DNA of 64,000 nucleotides from Bacteroidales bacterium (GCA_029210725.1 JARGFM010000004.1:1-64000), one strand, 5' to 3'. Shown: positions 28,916 through 39,057, counted from the first letter of the stretch. Made by a program: numbers and translations. Notes: a model not told the origin generated them from the sequence alone.

Positions 28916-30673
28916 CTAAATGCGCTCGAAAAGAAAGAGGCGGAAGTCCATCACGCTGTTGCCGGGCATATCCAGAGCCTTCAGTGACATCTGAAAGGTT
29001 CCCTTTGTCAGATCGATGGTTCCCATATCCATCTCTTTCCAGTCTTTTACATAAGATTCCATACGCGGAGTCAGATCCTCTTCCATACCGCGAAGGGGCG
29101 GATCAAATGCTTCGGTGATTTTCGATTCCAAATAGCTCTCCCCGACCGACAGCAGGATGCGAGAACCCTCATCACCCTCCGGACAGGTATAATAGAGGGC
29201 AACCTTAAAGGTCCCTTCCTGAGGCACTTCCACCTGCCAGCTAAGGCTGTCATCCTTGCTGATCCAGTTGGTGAAGAAGGAGCAGTTGGGCCAGCGGTTG
29301 GAGCGTTCGATCTGGCCATGGGCCGTTCCGTCGCGGGCCGGGATCTGGGTATATTTGAGAGCCGGGTGGCCCAGGTAGAAAGGTCTCGGATCCTCTTCCG
29401 GCAATTCTCTGTCAATCTGAACGCGATAGGATTCAGCCACTTTTTCCATCTGCTCCCTGATCTCTGGCAGCTGATCCCCGAGATCCTTTGTCTGACCGCG
29501 ATCCTTGACTATGTCGTACAGTCCGCCTTCGGGATCAAGCCGGTAGCGCTGACTCCTGATACTAATGCGTCCGTCCCAGTAATTCAACAGATAGCGGTCC
29601 TCCGGACCGGAATCATCCTTCAGGATACTGTTTGTAACACGGGTCCCGTCCAGCGGATGCATGGTTTCACATGGAATACCACACAGCTCACTCAGGGTGG
29701 GAAGCAGATCAGTAACAGAAGCCAGGGTCTCCACCTTTTTTCCGGCTTCTATTTTTCCGGGCCATTTAATAAACATGGGCGAGCGCACTCCCCCTTCATC
29801 CACCGAGCCCTTTTTCCCTTTCATCCCTCCGTTCCAGCGCCAGGTGTTTGGACCGTTGTCAGAAAAGTAGATAATGATGGTGTTGTCTTCGATCCCCAGC
29901 TCCCTGGTCTTCTCCACGATCCGGCCCACGTTCCAGTCGATGTTCTCACACATGGCCAGGGCCGCGCGGGTTTCGTTCATATCCTCGTCTTCATGGTCCG
30001 AAAGCATGGTGATCTCTTTGTTCCTGTAGCGGTCCCAGTATTCCTCAGGCGCTTGGAAGGGAGTATGAGGTGTATTAAAGGGAAGATACAGAAAGAAAGG
30101 TTCGCCTGCATGTTCTTCCATGAAGTCCAGTCCGTGATTGGTAAAATCATCAATAATAAAACCCTCCCCTTTTACAATTTTTCCGTTATGCTCCAGCATG
30201 GGTGAATAATAGTTCCCCCAGTGACCGGAACAAAAGCCATAATAATCTTCAAATCCCCGTCCGTTGGGATGATAGGGATACTGCATGCCATTGTGCCCTT
30301 TGCCATAAGCCGCAGTGCGGTAGCCTGCCTGCCTGAACACTTCAGCCATGGTGGTCTCATCCATATCCAGGCGTTCGCCTCCACCCCCCGTACTGTAAAC
30401 CCCTCCCCTGAAATGGTAACGGCCTGTCAGCAACTCGGCCCGGGTCGGTGAACAGACTGCACAGACATAGAAATTTTCCAGGGAAGCACCTGCACGCGCC
30501 AGCCCGTCTATATTGGGGGTTGAGATATTGGTATTGCCCTGTACTGAAAGGTCTCCCCAGCCCTGATCATCGCTCAGGATGACGATTACATTGGGCTGTT
30601 CGGCCTCATGACCGCTGGAACAGGCCTGCGTCAGTAAACTAATGCAAAGACTGGAAAGGAGCAGGAATCTCAT
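28916..30673 (-). CDS. Arylsulfatase-type lipoprotein sulfatase
   Basis: This 585-residue S1-family sulfatase hydrolyses sulfate esters. The lipobox LTQAC marks a lipoprotein. The modification site is CSPTR at 74-78, where Cys74 would be converted to formylglycine, followed by LLTGRYH. The metal-binding segments are LSDDQGWGD near the N-terminus and IYFSDNGPN. A C-terminal extension (about 480-585, FKVALYYTCPEG onward) follows the core. Marine Bacteroidota use such enzymes on sulfated polysaccharides. No other polysaccharide-degradation gene (SusC/D pair, hydrolase) lies next to it, so the substrate cannot be inferred. Confidence 0.92.
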   Translation of the reverse strand: MRFLLLSSLCISLLTQACSSGHEAEQPNVIVILSDDQGWGDLSVQGNTNISTPNIDGLARAGASLENFYVCAVCSPTRAELLTGRYHFRGGVYSTGGGGERLDMDETTMAEVFRQAGYRTAAYGKGHNGMQYPYHPNGRGFEDYYGFCSGHWGNYYSPMLEHNGKIVKGEGFIIDDFTNHGLDFMEEHAGEPFFLYLPFNTPHTPFQAPEEYWDRYRNKEITMLSDHEDEDMNETRAALAMCENIDWNVGRIVEKTRELGIEDNTIIIYFSDNGPNTWRWNGGMKGKKGSVDEGGVRSPMFIKWPGKIEAGKKVETLASVTDLLPTLSELCGIPCETMHPLDGTRVTNSILKDDSGPEDRYLLNYWDGRISIRSQRYRLDPEGGLYDIVKDRGQTKDLGDQLPEIREQMEKVAESYRVQIDRELPEEDPRPFYLGHPALKYTQIPARDGTAHGQIERSNRWPNCSFFTNWISKDDSLSWQVEVPQEGTFKVALYYTCPEGDEGSRILLSVGESYLESKITEAFDPPLRGMEEDLTPRMESYVKDWKEMDMGTIDLTKGTFQMSLKALDMPGNSVMDFRLFLFERI

Positions 30674-30819
30674 AGCTTCGGGTTTTAAGAATCAGGCTTA
30701 AAAATACTTAATTCTGCAGAAGTTAAAAGTTTTTTCAGCAGCTTCAGGTCCAATCCGCTTATAGTTACTGGATATTTCTTGTAGATCGGTCTGGTTCGTT
30801 GGCTTATTCCTCAAAGTTC

Positions 30820-33240
30820 CTATTCATATCTGAGAGCTTTAACCGGGTTGGCAGAAGCGGATTGATAGACACGCAGCAGGACTGTGACCGAAGCAATGAT
30901 AAAAGCCATCAGGGAACTCAGGATAAAGACCACCGGGTCGAGGCCAACCCGAAGCGGATAATCCTGGAGCCAGTCTTTCATAAAGAAATATCCCAGGGGC
31001 CACGCAGCCATGGTCGATAAAAGGATCAGCCAGATATATTCCCTGGAGAGGGACAGCAAAACGCTGGCGATGGAAGCTCCCATGGCTTTGCGGATGCCCA
31101 CCTCCTTGGTACGCTGGGCAGCACTGAAAGAGGTCAGGCCCAGCAGTCCGAGAGCCGCAATAAAAATGGCCAGTATGGAGAAGATATTAAAGACGGTGGC
31201 TGTCTTCTCCTCATTGTTGTAAAGCGCCGCCAGCTCTTCCTCAAGGAAGGTCATATGAACGGGCTGCTGTTCCCGGAAGGAATTCCAGATCTTCTCGATA
31301 TAGTCCAGGGTCATTCCTGCCTCAGTGTCACTAATTTTAACCGTCATTTGGTTTTTATTCACATCGTTAAAGCGAATAATGAGTGGCCTGATCTCCTGAT
31401 GCAGGGATTGAAAATGAAAATCTTTGACCACCCCGATGATGTGGTGCGGATCGCTGGTGTCTTCACCGAACTGTGTATAAAGGCGCCTGTCAAGGGGATC
31501 GTCAAAGTTCAGTGCCCGAACGGCCGCTTCACTAAGTATCAGCGCGGTGGAGTCCGTTGGAATTTCCTGCTGGAACCATCGCCCCTCCAGGATCTCCAGT
31601 TCATAGGCCTCCTGGAAATACCAGTCGGCCCACAGGTTATTTATGGCATAGGTTTCATGGGTGGAAGCTCCCTCCGGCAGGTAGGCATTGTCTCCTATTA
31701 ATCCACCCGGTACCGAACTGGAAAGGGTAACCTGAAGAATGGATGGATTCTTCAGTAACTCCTGGCGAAAGGCATCTGTCTGCGCACCCAGCACATAGAC
31801 CCGGTCTATGACTACCAGGTTCTCCTTGTTAAACCCCAGATCCTTGTCCCGTAAATAATTAATCTGCCTGTTTACCAGAATCGTACATATGAACAAAAAA
31901 ATAGTCACCACAAACTGAAAGGTCACCAGAATCCTGCGCAGGCTTGCTCCCCTGGCCCCGCGCATAGCCCCGCTTTTCAGTACATCCACCGGTTTGAATG
32001 AAGAGAGGAAAAAAGCCGGATAGCTTCCGGAGACAAAGCCCACAAATAGACCAATTACCAGAAGTCCGATGATCAGGCGCAGGGTGCCCAGGGACTCTAA
32101 TTCAAGTCCCTTCCCCGTAATACTGTTAAATCCGGGCATAAAAAGCTCCACCAATACCACGGCCAGAATCAGAGCCATAAGCGTAATCAGAAAGGATTCT
32201 ACAATAAACTGCCGGACCAGACTACTTTTGTCGGCACCGGCTACTTTCCTGATTCCCACTTCGGTGGCCCTTCTGGAAGCACTGGCAGTTGCCAGATTCA
32301 TAAAGTTAACGGAAGCTATCAGGATCAGAAACAGGGCAATCACTGAAAAAATAATGACCGAAGACCGGCTTCCGCCCGGGTTTATTTCAAACTGAAGATC
32401 CGACTTCAGGTGAATGTCCTTCAATGGTTCGAGAAAATATCCGTAAATGTTCCCGGATGCTAAAAACTCCTCCATCGATAATCCGAGGACCTCTTCCAGC
32501 TCTGTCCCCATATGCTTTGCAATAAGCTCCGGGAATTTTGCCTGCAGCTGACCAGGATCAGCGTCCTTCCCAAGCCGAATGTAGGTATAGTTATTGTTCC
32601 CCAGCCATTGGGTGTAATTGGCCAGATATATGGAGCTCATGGATCCAAGCATATTAAAGCGGAAGTGGGAATTCTCCGGAAATCCCCTGACCACCCCGGT
32701 AACTTCAAAATTTTCCTCTTGCTCACCAACCTGTAGTAACTTCCCCACAGGATCTTCATTCCCGAAATACTTGCGCGCCGTCTCTTCCGTCAGCACGACT
32801 GTGTTGGGCCTGTTTAACATATCGTCCGGATTTCCGTAGACCGCCGGTGCTGTGAATACATGGAAGAAGGTCGAATCCACATAATAAAAGTCCTCCTCAA
32901 TAAACACCTTCTCTTCAAACCTGACCTTGGGATCTCCATCAAAGGTATACAGGCGGGTAAACTCCTCCACCTCCGGAAAATCAGACTTCAGGGTAGCACC
33001 CATGGGAGCATTGGATACAGCGGCTTCAACCTCATTGCCCTGTATCTTCCCCCTGATACAGATTCTATAGATATCCCTGAAGTGTTCATGGTGCCTGTCA
33101 TAGCTTACCTCATCTATCACAAACAGCAGAATTATAATGGAACTGCTTATACCAATGGTCAGTCCCAGCAGGTTAATCAGCGTGTAGGCCCTGTTTCTGA
33201 AAGCATTGCGAAATGCAATGAGCAGGTAGGTCTTTATCAT
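30820..33240 (-). CDS. FtsX-like/MacB-type permease
   Basis: This 806-residue protein has two copies of the FtsX-like module. The N-terminal motif is typical of the large Bacteroidota permeases (LIAFRNAFRNRAYTLINLLGLTIGI). Membrane helices are near 20-40, 290-415, 435-455 and 680-800. EVGIRKVAGADKSSLVRQF and EVGIRKAMGASIASVL are the repeated permease signatures. Such proteins couple to an ABC ATPase and work as mechanotransmission or export units. No ATPase gene is adjacent. A perfect -7 box sits 7 bases before the start. Confidence 0.9.
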   Translation of the reverse strand: MIKTYLLIAFRNAFRNRAYTLINLLGLTIGISSSIIILLFVIDEVSYDRHHEHFRDIYRICIRGKIQGNEVEAAVSNAPMGATLKSDFPEVEEFTRLYTFDGDPKVRFEEKVFIEEDFYYVDSTFFHVFTAPAVYGNPDDMLNRPNTVVLTEETARKYFGNEDPVGKLLQVGEQEENFEVTGVVRGFPENSHFRFNMLGSMSSIYLANYTQWLGNNNYTYIRLGKDADPGQLQAKFPELIAKHMGTELEEVLGLSMEEFLASGNIYGYFLEPLKDIHLKSDLQFEINPGGSRSSVIIFSVIALFLILIASVNFMNLATASASRRATEVGIRKVAGADKSSLVRQFIVESFLITLMALILAVVLVELFMPGFNSITGKGLELESLGTLRLIIGLLVIGLFVGFVSGSYPAFFLSSFKPVDVLKSGAMRGARGASLRRILVTFQFVVTIFLFICTILVNRQINYLRDKDLGFNKENLVVIDRVYVLGAQTDAFRQELLKNPSILQVTLSSSVPGGLIGDNAYLPEGASTHETYAINNLWADWYFQEAYELEILEGRWFQQEIPTDSTALILSEAAVRALNFDDPLDRRLYTQFGEDTSDPHHIIGVVKDFHFQSLHQEIRPLIIRFNDVNKNQMTVKISDTEAGMTLDYIEKIWNSFREQQPVHMTFLEEELAALYNNEEKTATVFNIFSILAIFIAALGLLGLTSFSAAQRTKEVGIRKAMGASIASVLLSLSREYIWLILLSTMAAWPLGYFFMKDWLQDYPLRVGLDPVVFILSSLMAFIIASVTVLLRVYQSASANPVKALRYE

Positions 33241-33247
33241 AACAGCT

Positions 33248-33255
33248 CAAAATTA
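33248..33255 (-). promoter_or_regulatory. -7 box of the first FtsX-like gene
   Basis: TAATTTTG on the minus strand is a perfect TAnnTTTG match ending 7 bases before the ATG. Confidence 0.4.
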
Positions 33256-33338
33256 CAAGGGGCCTTCTTCAAAGCATGGTGCTAATTCAGGAATGTTTCC
33301 TAAATTGGATTTCAATTTAAATAAAATCACCAGAAAAG

Positions 33339-34985
33339 ATGGTAAACAAGCGACTTTCTTTAAGGAATCTGAGTTTGATCACGGCCTTGCTTCTGGCTGC
33401 CACGGAACTCTATCCCTGCACCATTATTGCTGTGGGAAAAAAAGTTTCGGCCGATGGATCGGTGCTCATCTCACATACCGATTGCGGGCCCGATAACCGC
33501 ATCCGTGTCGTACCTGGCAGGAGTTTTGAAAAAGGTGCTCTGGCACCGGTGTACTGGGGCATCCAGGATATCCACAGGCCCCTGGATGATTTTGGTGATG
33601 TTCTCGGATATATTCCTCAGGTTGAAAAGACCTATACTTACTTCCACTCGGCCTATCCTCATATGAACGAACACCAGCTGGCTATTGCCGAAAGCACTAC
33701 CAGTCAGCGCAAGGAACTAAGGGTGGATATGGCTGTGTGCAAGCAGATCATGACCGTAGAACAGGCACAGGCCTTTGCCCTGCAGCGTTATACTTCGGCC
33801 CGGGAGGCCACTGCCTTTATTGGCCGCCTGATGAGCCAGTATGGTTTCCTCCCCTCCTGTGCGGGCGAATCGGAGACCCTGGTGGTAGGAGATACCGGGG
33901 AGATCTGGATCATTGAAATATTCTCTGTGGGATCTGACTGGGATCCCGAAAGCGGAGAACCCGGGGCCATCTGGGTGGCTCAGCGTGTACCGGACGACCA
34001 TGCCCTGGTCGTGGCCAACTGGAGCATTATCAAGGAGGTGGACGAAAAGGATCCGGAAAATTTCATATTCTCCTCCAACTACAAGCAGTTTGCCATAGAT
34101 AAAGGATGGTTCAATCCCGAAGGCAGCAAGCCTTTTATTCTCCAGGAGGTATATGCTCCCATTTTAAGAGAATGGGCGACCAATCGTATGTGGCTCTTCT
34201 ACAGCACCTATGCCCCCTCTTACACCGACTGGCCGGAACGAAGGCTCGAGGACGGTCATATGATGGGATATAACCAGTACATTCAGTATGTGGAGCCCGT
34301 CTCCCTTTATCCCACCTCGGTGAAACCCGAACGAAAGATCTCTGTTCAGGATGTGATTGCCTTCCAGCGTTCCACCTTCGAGGGAACGATCTATGACAAA
34401 ACAGAGGATTACGACTGGTATGTTCCGGACGGCAAAGGTGGAATGAAAAAGAGCCCGCTGGCCACCCCGTTTCCCAGCAAAGATATGCGGGAGTTGCTGG
34501 ATATAAACAACCGCCGGAATGTGGCTCGTCCTCAGGGATATTACGGAATGATCGCTCAGCTGAGAGGATGGCTGCCCGATCCCATTGGAGGTATTTACTG
34601 GGTCTTCCTGGATAATGCCTACACCAGCCCCTACGTACCCATTTATGCCGGTACCCGGGAAACGGCCGAATGTTATAAGAACTTCGATCCCACCACCTAC
34701 AGCAATAAGTCTGCCTGCTGGGCCATTGATTTTGTGGACAATCTGCTCTACCTGAAGTGGCAGGAGGCCGTGAAAGACCTGTGGGAGGTCCGGGATCCTT
34801 ATGAGGAAGAACTTTTCTCAGAACATGATCATGTTGACAATGAAGCACTTGCGCTTTATAAGAACAATCCTGAAAAGGCCCTGGATTATCTCACTGCCTA
34901 TTCGAAAGGTAAAATGGAAACCGTTCTGGAGATGTATAATGTTCTGCATGATGAGTTAATAGTGAAATACAGCAACAGCAGGTAA
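33339..34985 (+). CDS. C69-family dipeptidase
   Basis: This 548-residue Ntn-hydrolase resembles dipeptidase PepD (family C69/U34). After a signal-like leader the sequence reads ELYPCTIIAVGKKVSADGSVL. Cys27 is expected to become the N-terminal nucleophile on leader removal. The conserved ISHTDCGPDNRIRVVPG and GETGEIW-like strands (VGDTGEIWIIEI) support the fold. The leader suggests export, in contrast to cytoplasmic PepD. It would cleave dipeptides in the periplasm. Confidence 0.9.
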   Translation: MVNKRLSLRNLSLITALLLAATELYPCTIIAVGKKVSADGSVLISHTDCGPDNRIRVVPGRSFEKGALAPVYWGIQDIHRPLDDFGDVLGYIPQVEKTYTYFHSAYPHMNEHQLAIAESTTSQRKELRVDMAVCKQIMTVEQAQAFALQRYTSAREATAFIGRLMSQYGFLPSCAGESETLVVGDTGEIWIIEIFSVGSDWDPESGEPGAIWVAQRVPDDHALVVANWSIIKEVDEKDPENFIFSSNYKQFAIDKGWFNPEGSKPFILQEVYAPILREWATNRMWLFYSTYAPSYTDWPERRLEDGHMMGYNQYIQYVEPVSLYPTSVKPERKISVQDVIAFQRSTFEGTIYDKTEDYDWYVPDGKGGMKKSPLATPFPSKDMRELLDINNRRNVARPQGYYGMIAQLRGWLPDPIGGIYWVFLDNAYTSPYVPIYAGTRETAECYKNFDPTTYSNKSACWAIDFVDNLLYLKWQEAVKDLWEVRDPYEEELFSEHDHVDNEALALYKNNPEKALDYLTAYSKGKMETVLEMYNVLHDELIVKYSNSR

Positions 34986-35049
34986 TACCTGGGGCCTCGC
35001 TTTAGTATTTCGCTGTGAGTAACAAAACAGACAGTTATTCGTCCTTTTC

Positions 35050-35220
35050 ATGGAGAAACTGATAAAAATAATTCTATGCCATAACTGCAGCACTTCCTTT
35101 GAACGGGATCTTGCATACCGAAGCTGCAGCAATTGCTTTGCCTGCACAGGCTGTGAGATATATACCTGTCCGGAGTGCGCCACAGAGATTGTGGTGAAAC
35201 CAAAAATTATTACGCATTGA
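35050..35220 (+). CDS. Small four-CxxC zinc-ribbon protein
   Basis: This 56-codon gene begins MEKLIKIILCHNC and ends IVVKPKIITH. It contains four CxxC pairs (Cys 10/13, 26/29, 32/35, 40/43), enough for two zinc sites. The stop TGA overlaps the putative TTG start of the following permease (TTGA), so the two may be translationally coupled. I do not recognise the family. A regulatory or metal-handling role is guesswork. Confidence 0.65.
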   Translation: MEKLIKIILCHNCSTSFERDLAYRSCSNCFACTGCEIYTCPECATEIVVKPKIITH

Positions 35221-37580
35221 TAGTCCGTCATATATTTAGTATAATCCGGCGCGATACAATAAGCCTTGTTACTAACCTGACCGGACTTTCACTGGGGCTT
35301 GCCGCTACCATCCTGCTCAGTGTATTTATTCAGTTCGAACTAAGCTTCGACAGGCATTTCACCCATGTCGACCGGATCTACCGGCTGAATTCCATCTGGA
35401 TCAGCAGGGAGGGAACCATGGAAACGGCCATCAATCTCCGCCGGAGCTACACCGAGATTCCTGAAAAGGTTGCCGGTATAGAATCTGCCATTCAGCTTTA
35501 CAGGGGATTTCAGGTAGAAGTGGCGGAAGGTGAAAAAAGACACAAGGAGCTGGGACTTCTGTACTCGGATCCGGACTTCTTCCGGATCTTCGACCTGAAA
35601 ATGCTGGCAGGAAACCCCGAACTGGCCCTGTCGGAGCCCGGGGTGGTGGTACTCACCAAAAAGGCTGCCCTGCGGATCTTCGGACAGCTGGATGTGACAG
35701 GAAGGACGCTGACCATGGAGGATGCACTCTATACGGTATCGGGAGTGATGGAAGACATTCCCCCCAATACCCATTTTCGCTTCGATTTGCTGATGCCAAT
35801 GAAATCGGTTTCTTATCTGGATGAGCTGGGGGGGCTTGAATTTTTTACCTATTACCTGATCGAAGAGGGAATGGATCCCGGACCGGTACTCGAAACCATC
35901 GGCCGGGAGAACTCCAGGCTACTCACAGAACGCTTTTCCAGTTTTGAAGGATCCAGCTTTGATTCGAGGCTCGAGGCCCTGGATCAATTGCACCTCCACA
36001 CGGCTGTTGAGTGGGACCTCACCACTCCGGGAAGCATGAGAACCATTTATATCATGCTGATTATCACAATTTCGGTAATGGGGCTTGCTCTCTCCAATTT
36101 TATCAATCTGTACATTCTGAACGGGGCAAAACGTTCCAAGGAAATAGGAATCCGAAAGGTAAACGGAGCCGGCCGACGGCAAATGATCAAACAGTTTTAT
36201 CTGGAAACCACCCTGGTGGTCTCCCTTGCCTTTATCGCAGGAACCATCCTCTCCATTGAACTGCTTCCTGCTTTTGCCAGCATTATGCAGCGAGAATCTT
36301 TTACCGAAGTTGGCAGTACCCCGGCCATCTACCTGGTTTCAGGCTCGGTCTTTTTACTGACCATACTGCTTTCCGGCTTTTACCCGGCCCTTTTGCTGAG
36401 CCGGGAAGCTCCGGTTCCGCTCCTTCGTGGCGGTGTGAACCCGGCAGGAGACAAAAAGATCCTGCTCAGGGCTGTGAGTGTGGTCCAGATCTGCATGGCC
36501 GTAAGTCTGCTGACCATCCTGCTGGGAATTAATACCCAGATCCGTTTCCTTAAAAGCCATGCCCTGGGATACGAGCCTGAAAACATTGTACTTATCTCCA
36601 ACCTGAACCAGGGGCTGACGGGAAACTATCCGGCTATCCGGGATAAGTTGCTGAACCTGAATGGAATTGATGAAGTAGCAGCCTCCGGACACACCATCGG
36701 GGCAGGGAACAGCGGACAATCGATCAGGATGTACGGCGATGATCCCGACCAGGTAAAGGGAATCAATGAATACCGCATCCTGCCCGGGATTTGTCAGCTC
36801 TACCGGTTCAATCTGCTGGCAGGAAGATACCTGGATCCTGAAAGGCTTTCCGACCGTTCGGGGGTTATTCTGAATGCAGAGGCAACTAAAATGCTGGGGA
36901 AAACCCCGCAGGAACTGATAGGAGAATCGGTGGTCATGTTCGAAGATCCCATGGAGGTTATCGGCGTGGTTGAAGATTTCAATTACCAGTCGGTGGCCCT
37001 CGGGGTTGCACCCCTGGTTATCACGGCCTACTCCGACAGGATCAGGAACATCGCGGTCAGGATCTCCCCCGGAGCCGATCCGCAGGAGATTCTCAGTTCC
37101 ATCGACGAAACCATCCGGGCTTTTGATCCCGACTATGTGATGATACATCGGTTTGCCACAGATATTGCCGAAGGATATTACCTGGCAGAAGAAAGGCTGC
37201 AAAAGATTCTGCTTTCGGGTTCACTACTGTCCGTGCTGATTGTCTTGCTGGGTATTTATGCGCTGGTATCCCACCACATGGTCAGAAGAACCAGGGAGAT
37301 AGGAATCCGGAAGGCAATGGGCGGAAGCACCCGCGAAATGATGATCCTGGTCTATATCTCCACGCTCAAATGGACCCTGGCCGGTTCGGCTCTGGCCATT
37401 CCGCCTGCCCTGCTCTATCTTCGGCAATGGCTCAGCGACTATGCGGTCCGCATTCCCATATCCTGGTGGATTTTTGCATGCAGCATCGTCACAGTCATTC
37501 TGTTCCAGACCCTGATCACCCTGGGGCAGACCCGAAGAACAGCCCGCAGAAATCCGGTTGTGGCTTTACGCTACGAATAG
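35217..37580 (+). CDS. FtsX-like/MacB-type permease (second copy)
   Basis: This protein of about 787 residues is related to the one at 30820-33240. It has a first helix near the start (ISLVTNLTGLSLGLAATILLSVFIQF), helices near 275-400 and 430-450, and a C-terminal set at 670-780, with EIGIRKVNGAGRRQM and EIGIRKAMGGSTREM as the paired signatures. The open frame extends upstream to 35175, but that part lies inside the zinc-ribbon gene. TTG 35217, overlapping that gene's stop, gives the natural N-terminus LIVRHIFSIIRRDT. There is no ABC ATPase next to it. Confidence 0.85.
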   Translation: MIVRHIFSIIRRDTISLVTNLTGLSLGLAATILLSVFIQFELSFDRHFTHVDRIYRLNSIWISREGTMETAINLRRSYTEIPEKVAGIESAIQLYRGFQVEVAEGEKRHKELGLLYSDPDFFRIFDLKMLAGNPELALSEPGVVVLTKKAALRIFGQLDVTGRTLTMEDALYTVSGVMEDIPPNTHFRFDLLMPMKSVSYLDELGGLEFFTYYLIEEGMDPGPVLETIGRENSRLLTERFSSFEGSSFDSRLEALDQLHLHTAVEWDLTTPGSMRTIYIMLIITISVMGLALSNFINLYILNGAKRSKEIGIRKVNGAGRRQMIKQFYLETTLVVSLAFIAGTILSIELLPAFASIMQRESFTEVGSTPAIYLVSGSVFLLTILLSGFYPALLLSREAPVPLLRGGVNPAGDKKILLRAVSVVQICMAVSLLTILLGINTQIRFLKSHALGYEPENIVLISNLNQGLTGNYPAIRDKLLNLNGIDEVAASGHTIGAGNSGQSIRMYGDDPDQVKGINEYRILPGICQLYRFNLLAGRYLDPERLSDRSGVILNAEATKMLGKTPQELIGESVVMFEDPMEVIGVVEDFNYQSVALGVAPLVITAYSDRIRNIAVRISPGADPQEILSSIDETIRAFDPDYVMIHRFATDIAEGYYLAEERLQKILLSGSLLSVLIVLLGIYALVSHHMVRRTREIGIRKAMGGSTREMMILVYISTLKWTLAGSALAIPPALLYLRQWLSDYAVRIPISWWIFACSIVTVILFQTLITLGQTRRTARRNPVVALRYE

Positions 37581-37589
37581 CTATCTTTG
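37558..37589 (+). promoter_or_regulatory. Promoter of the DMT transporter gene
   Basis: TTG (37558-37560), a 21-base spacer and TATCTTTG (37582-37589, perfect) form a full -33/-7 promoter, 21 bases before the GTG start. Confidence 0.6.
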
Positions 37590-37610
37590 CGCACTTCCAA
37601 ATAGAAAAAA

Positions 37611-38516
37611 GTGCAAGAATACCTGGGTGAAACAGCGGCCCTGCTAACTGCTGTCTGCTGGACGGTGACTGCCATGGCTTTTGAATCGGCCGGAAAACGT
37701 GTGGGTGCGCTTTCGCTGAACCTGATCCGGCTGCTGACCGGCCTGGGTTTCCTGGGGATATTTAATGCCATATTCAACGATGGATTTTTACCATCAGCCA
37801 CCGGATACCAATGGTTCTGGCTGACCCTTTCCGGAGTGGTTGGTTTTGTGCTTGGCGATTTGTTCCTGTTCCGGGCCTTTATCCTGATCGGTGCCCGCAT
37901 CTCCATGCTGATCATGGCACTGGTTCCTCCCATCACTGCCCTGATTGGCTGGCTTACCCTGGGAGAGATCCTTTCGGGCAAGGAGTTCCTGGGCATGGGG
38001 GTGACCCTGATGGGTATTGTACTGGTAATCTCAACCAAACTGGATATGAAAAAGGTCCCCCCGGGATTATCACTCTCCCTGAGACCACTGCTGCTGGGAA
38101 GCTTACTGGCTCTGGGAGGGGCCCTTGGTCAGGCAGCCGGACTGGTACTTAGCAAAAAAGGCATGCAGGATATGAATGCCTTTGAGGCCACACAGATACG
38201 CATTATGGCCGGAGTGGTCGGATTTACCGTGGTAATCACCCTCTTTAAGAGGTGGAGGCACCTGCTGGGAGCCCTGAAGGATCTGAAGGCCATGAAAGCG
38301 ATGACCCTGGGCTCCTTTACCGGTCCTTTCCTGGGGGTTAGTTTTTCCCTGCTGGCCGTTCAGCATACCGATACTGGTGTTGCAGCCACCCTGATGGCCC
38401 TAACCCCGGTTTTGATTATTCCACCGGCCATTTTTATGAACAAGGAGCGTATCAGGCTCATTGAAATCATTGGAGCAGTCATCTCTATAAGCGGAGTGGC
38501 TTTATTCTTTCTGTAA
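37611..38516 (+). CDS. EamA/DMT-family membrane transporter
   Basis: This 301-residue protein of about ten membrane helices is made of two EamA repeats (about 5-140 and 165-300). It starts with GTG. Both repeats show the family's glycine- and proline-rich helices (LIMALVPPITALIGWLTLGE and ALTPVLIIPPAIFMNKERI). DMT proteins exchange metabolites such as amino acids, nucleotide precursors or drugs. Nothing nearby indicates the substrate. Confidence 0.9.
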   Translation: MQEYLGETAALLTAVCWTVTAMAFESAGKRVGALSLNLIRLLTGLGFLGIFNAIFNDGFLPSATGYQWFWLTLSGVVGFVLGDLFLFRAFILIGARISMLIMALVPPITALIGWLTLGEILSGKEFLGMGVTLMGIVLVISTKLDMKKVPPGLSLSLRPLLLGSLLALGGALGQAAGLVLSKKGMQDMNAFEATQIRIMAGVVGFTVVITLFKRWRHLLGALKDLKAMKAMTLGSFTGPFLGVSFSLLAVQHTDTGVAATLMALTPVLIIPPAIFMNKERIRLIEIIGAVISISGVALFFL

Positions 38517-38552
38517 ACCCTTTGCTTATAATCCTTCCGTCATTCAGAAAAG

Positions 38553-39017
38553 CTACAGGTGATCCGGAAACTTGTCCTTCTGGTGGATCCGCTGCCTGCG
38601 CTCGGTATACATGTGCAGCAGGTTGGAGATCAGGATTACCATGGAAACCAGACCCGCCAGGGCCAGAACATACACCAGGAGATCCCCGTAAGGAACCAGG
38701 AAATAAAAAACTATGATGATCAGGGTCACCCATACTCCGGCACACCAGGGACAGGTAACCATGGAGTGAATGGTGCCGATCACATAGAAGTTCTCTCTTT
38801 TTTTCAGCACATCCCGAAAATACTTGAAGATCTTCTCAAACACCAGGATCCGGGTCATCCGGAAGGAAGCCAGAATAACCAGCACAGCTTCTTTAATGGT
38901 AAGATCCCTGATATCAATACCCTCCCTCTTCAGAAAGTACCCTGCCAGTGCAATCGCTCCGAAAAAGACAAAGGCAGACCAGAAATTCCAGGCCTGATGT
39001 TTTCGTTCATTCAACAT
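38553..39017 (-). CDS. DUF1360 membrane protein
   Basis: This 154-residue protein has four hydrophobic segments and the family hallmark TCPWCAGVW in the loop before a helix. DUF1360 proteins are small membrane proteins of unknown function, known in Gram-positives as sporulation-associated. Here it probably has another role. A perfect -7 box lies 32 bases upstream. Confidence 0.85.
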   Translation of the reverse strand: MLNERKHQAWNFWSAFVFFGAIALAGYFLKREGIDIRDLTIKEAVLVILASFRMTRILVFEKIFKYFRDVLKKRENFYVIGTIHSMVTCPWCAGVWVTLIIIVFYFLVPYGDLLVYVLALAGLVSMVILISNLLHMYTERRQRIHQKDKFPDHL

Positions 39018-39049
39018 AGTTTACTGTAATTAGATCCTGGAGCAATATA

Positions 39050-39057
39050 CAAAACTA
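39050..39057 (-). promoter_or_regulatory. -7 box of the DUF1360 gene
   Basis: TAGTTTTG on the minus strand matches TAnnTTTG perfectly and overlaps the last codons of the upstream GMC oxidoreductase gene. Confidence 0.35.
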
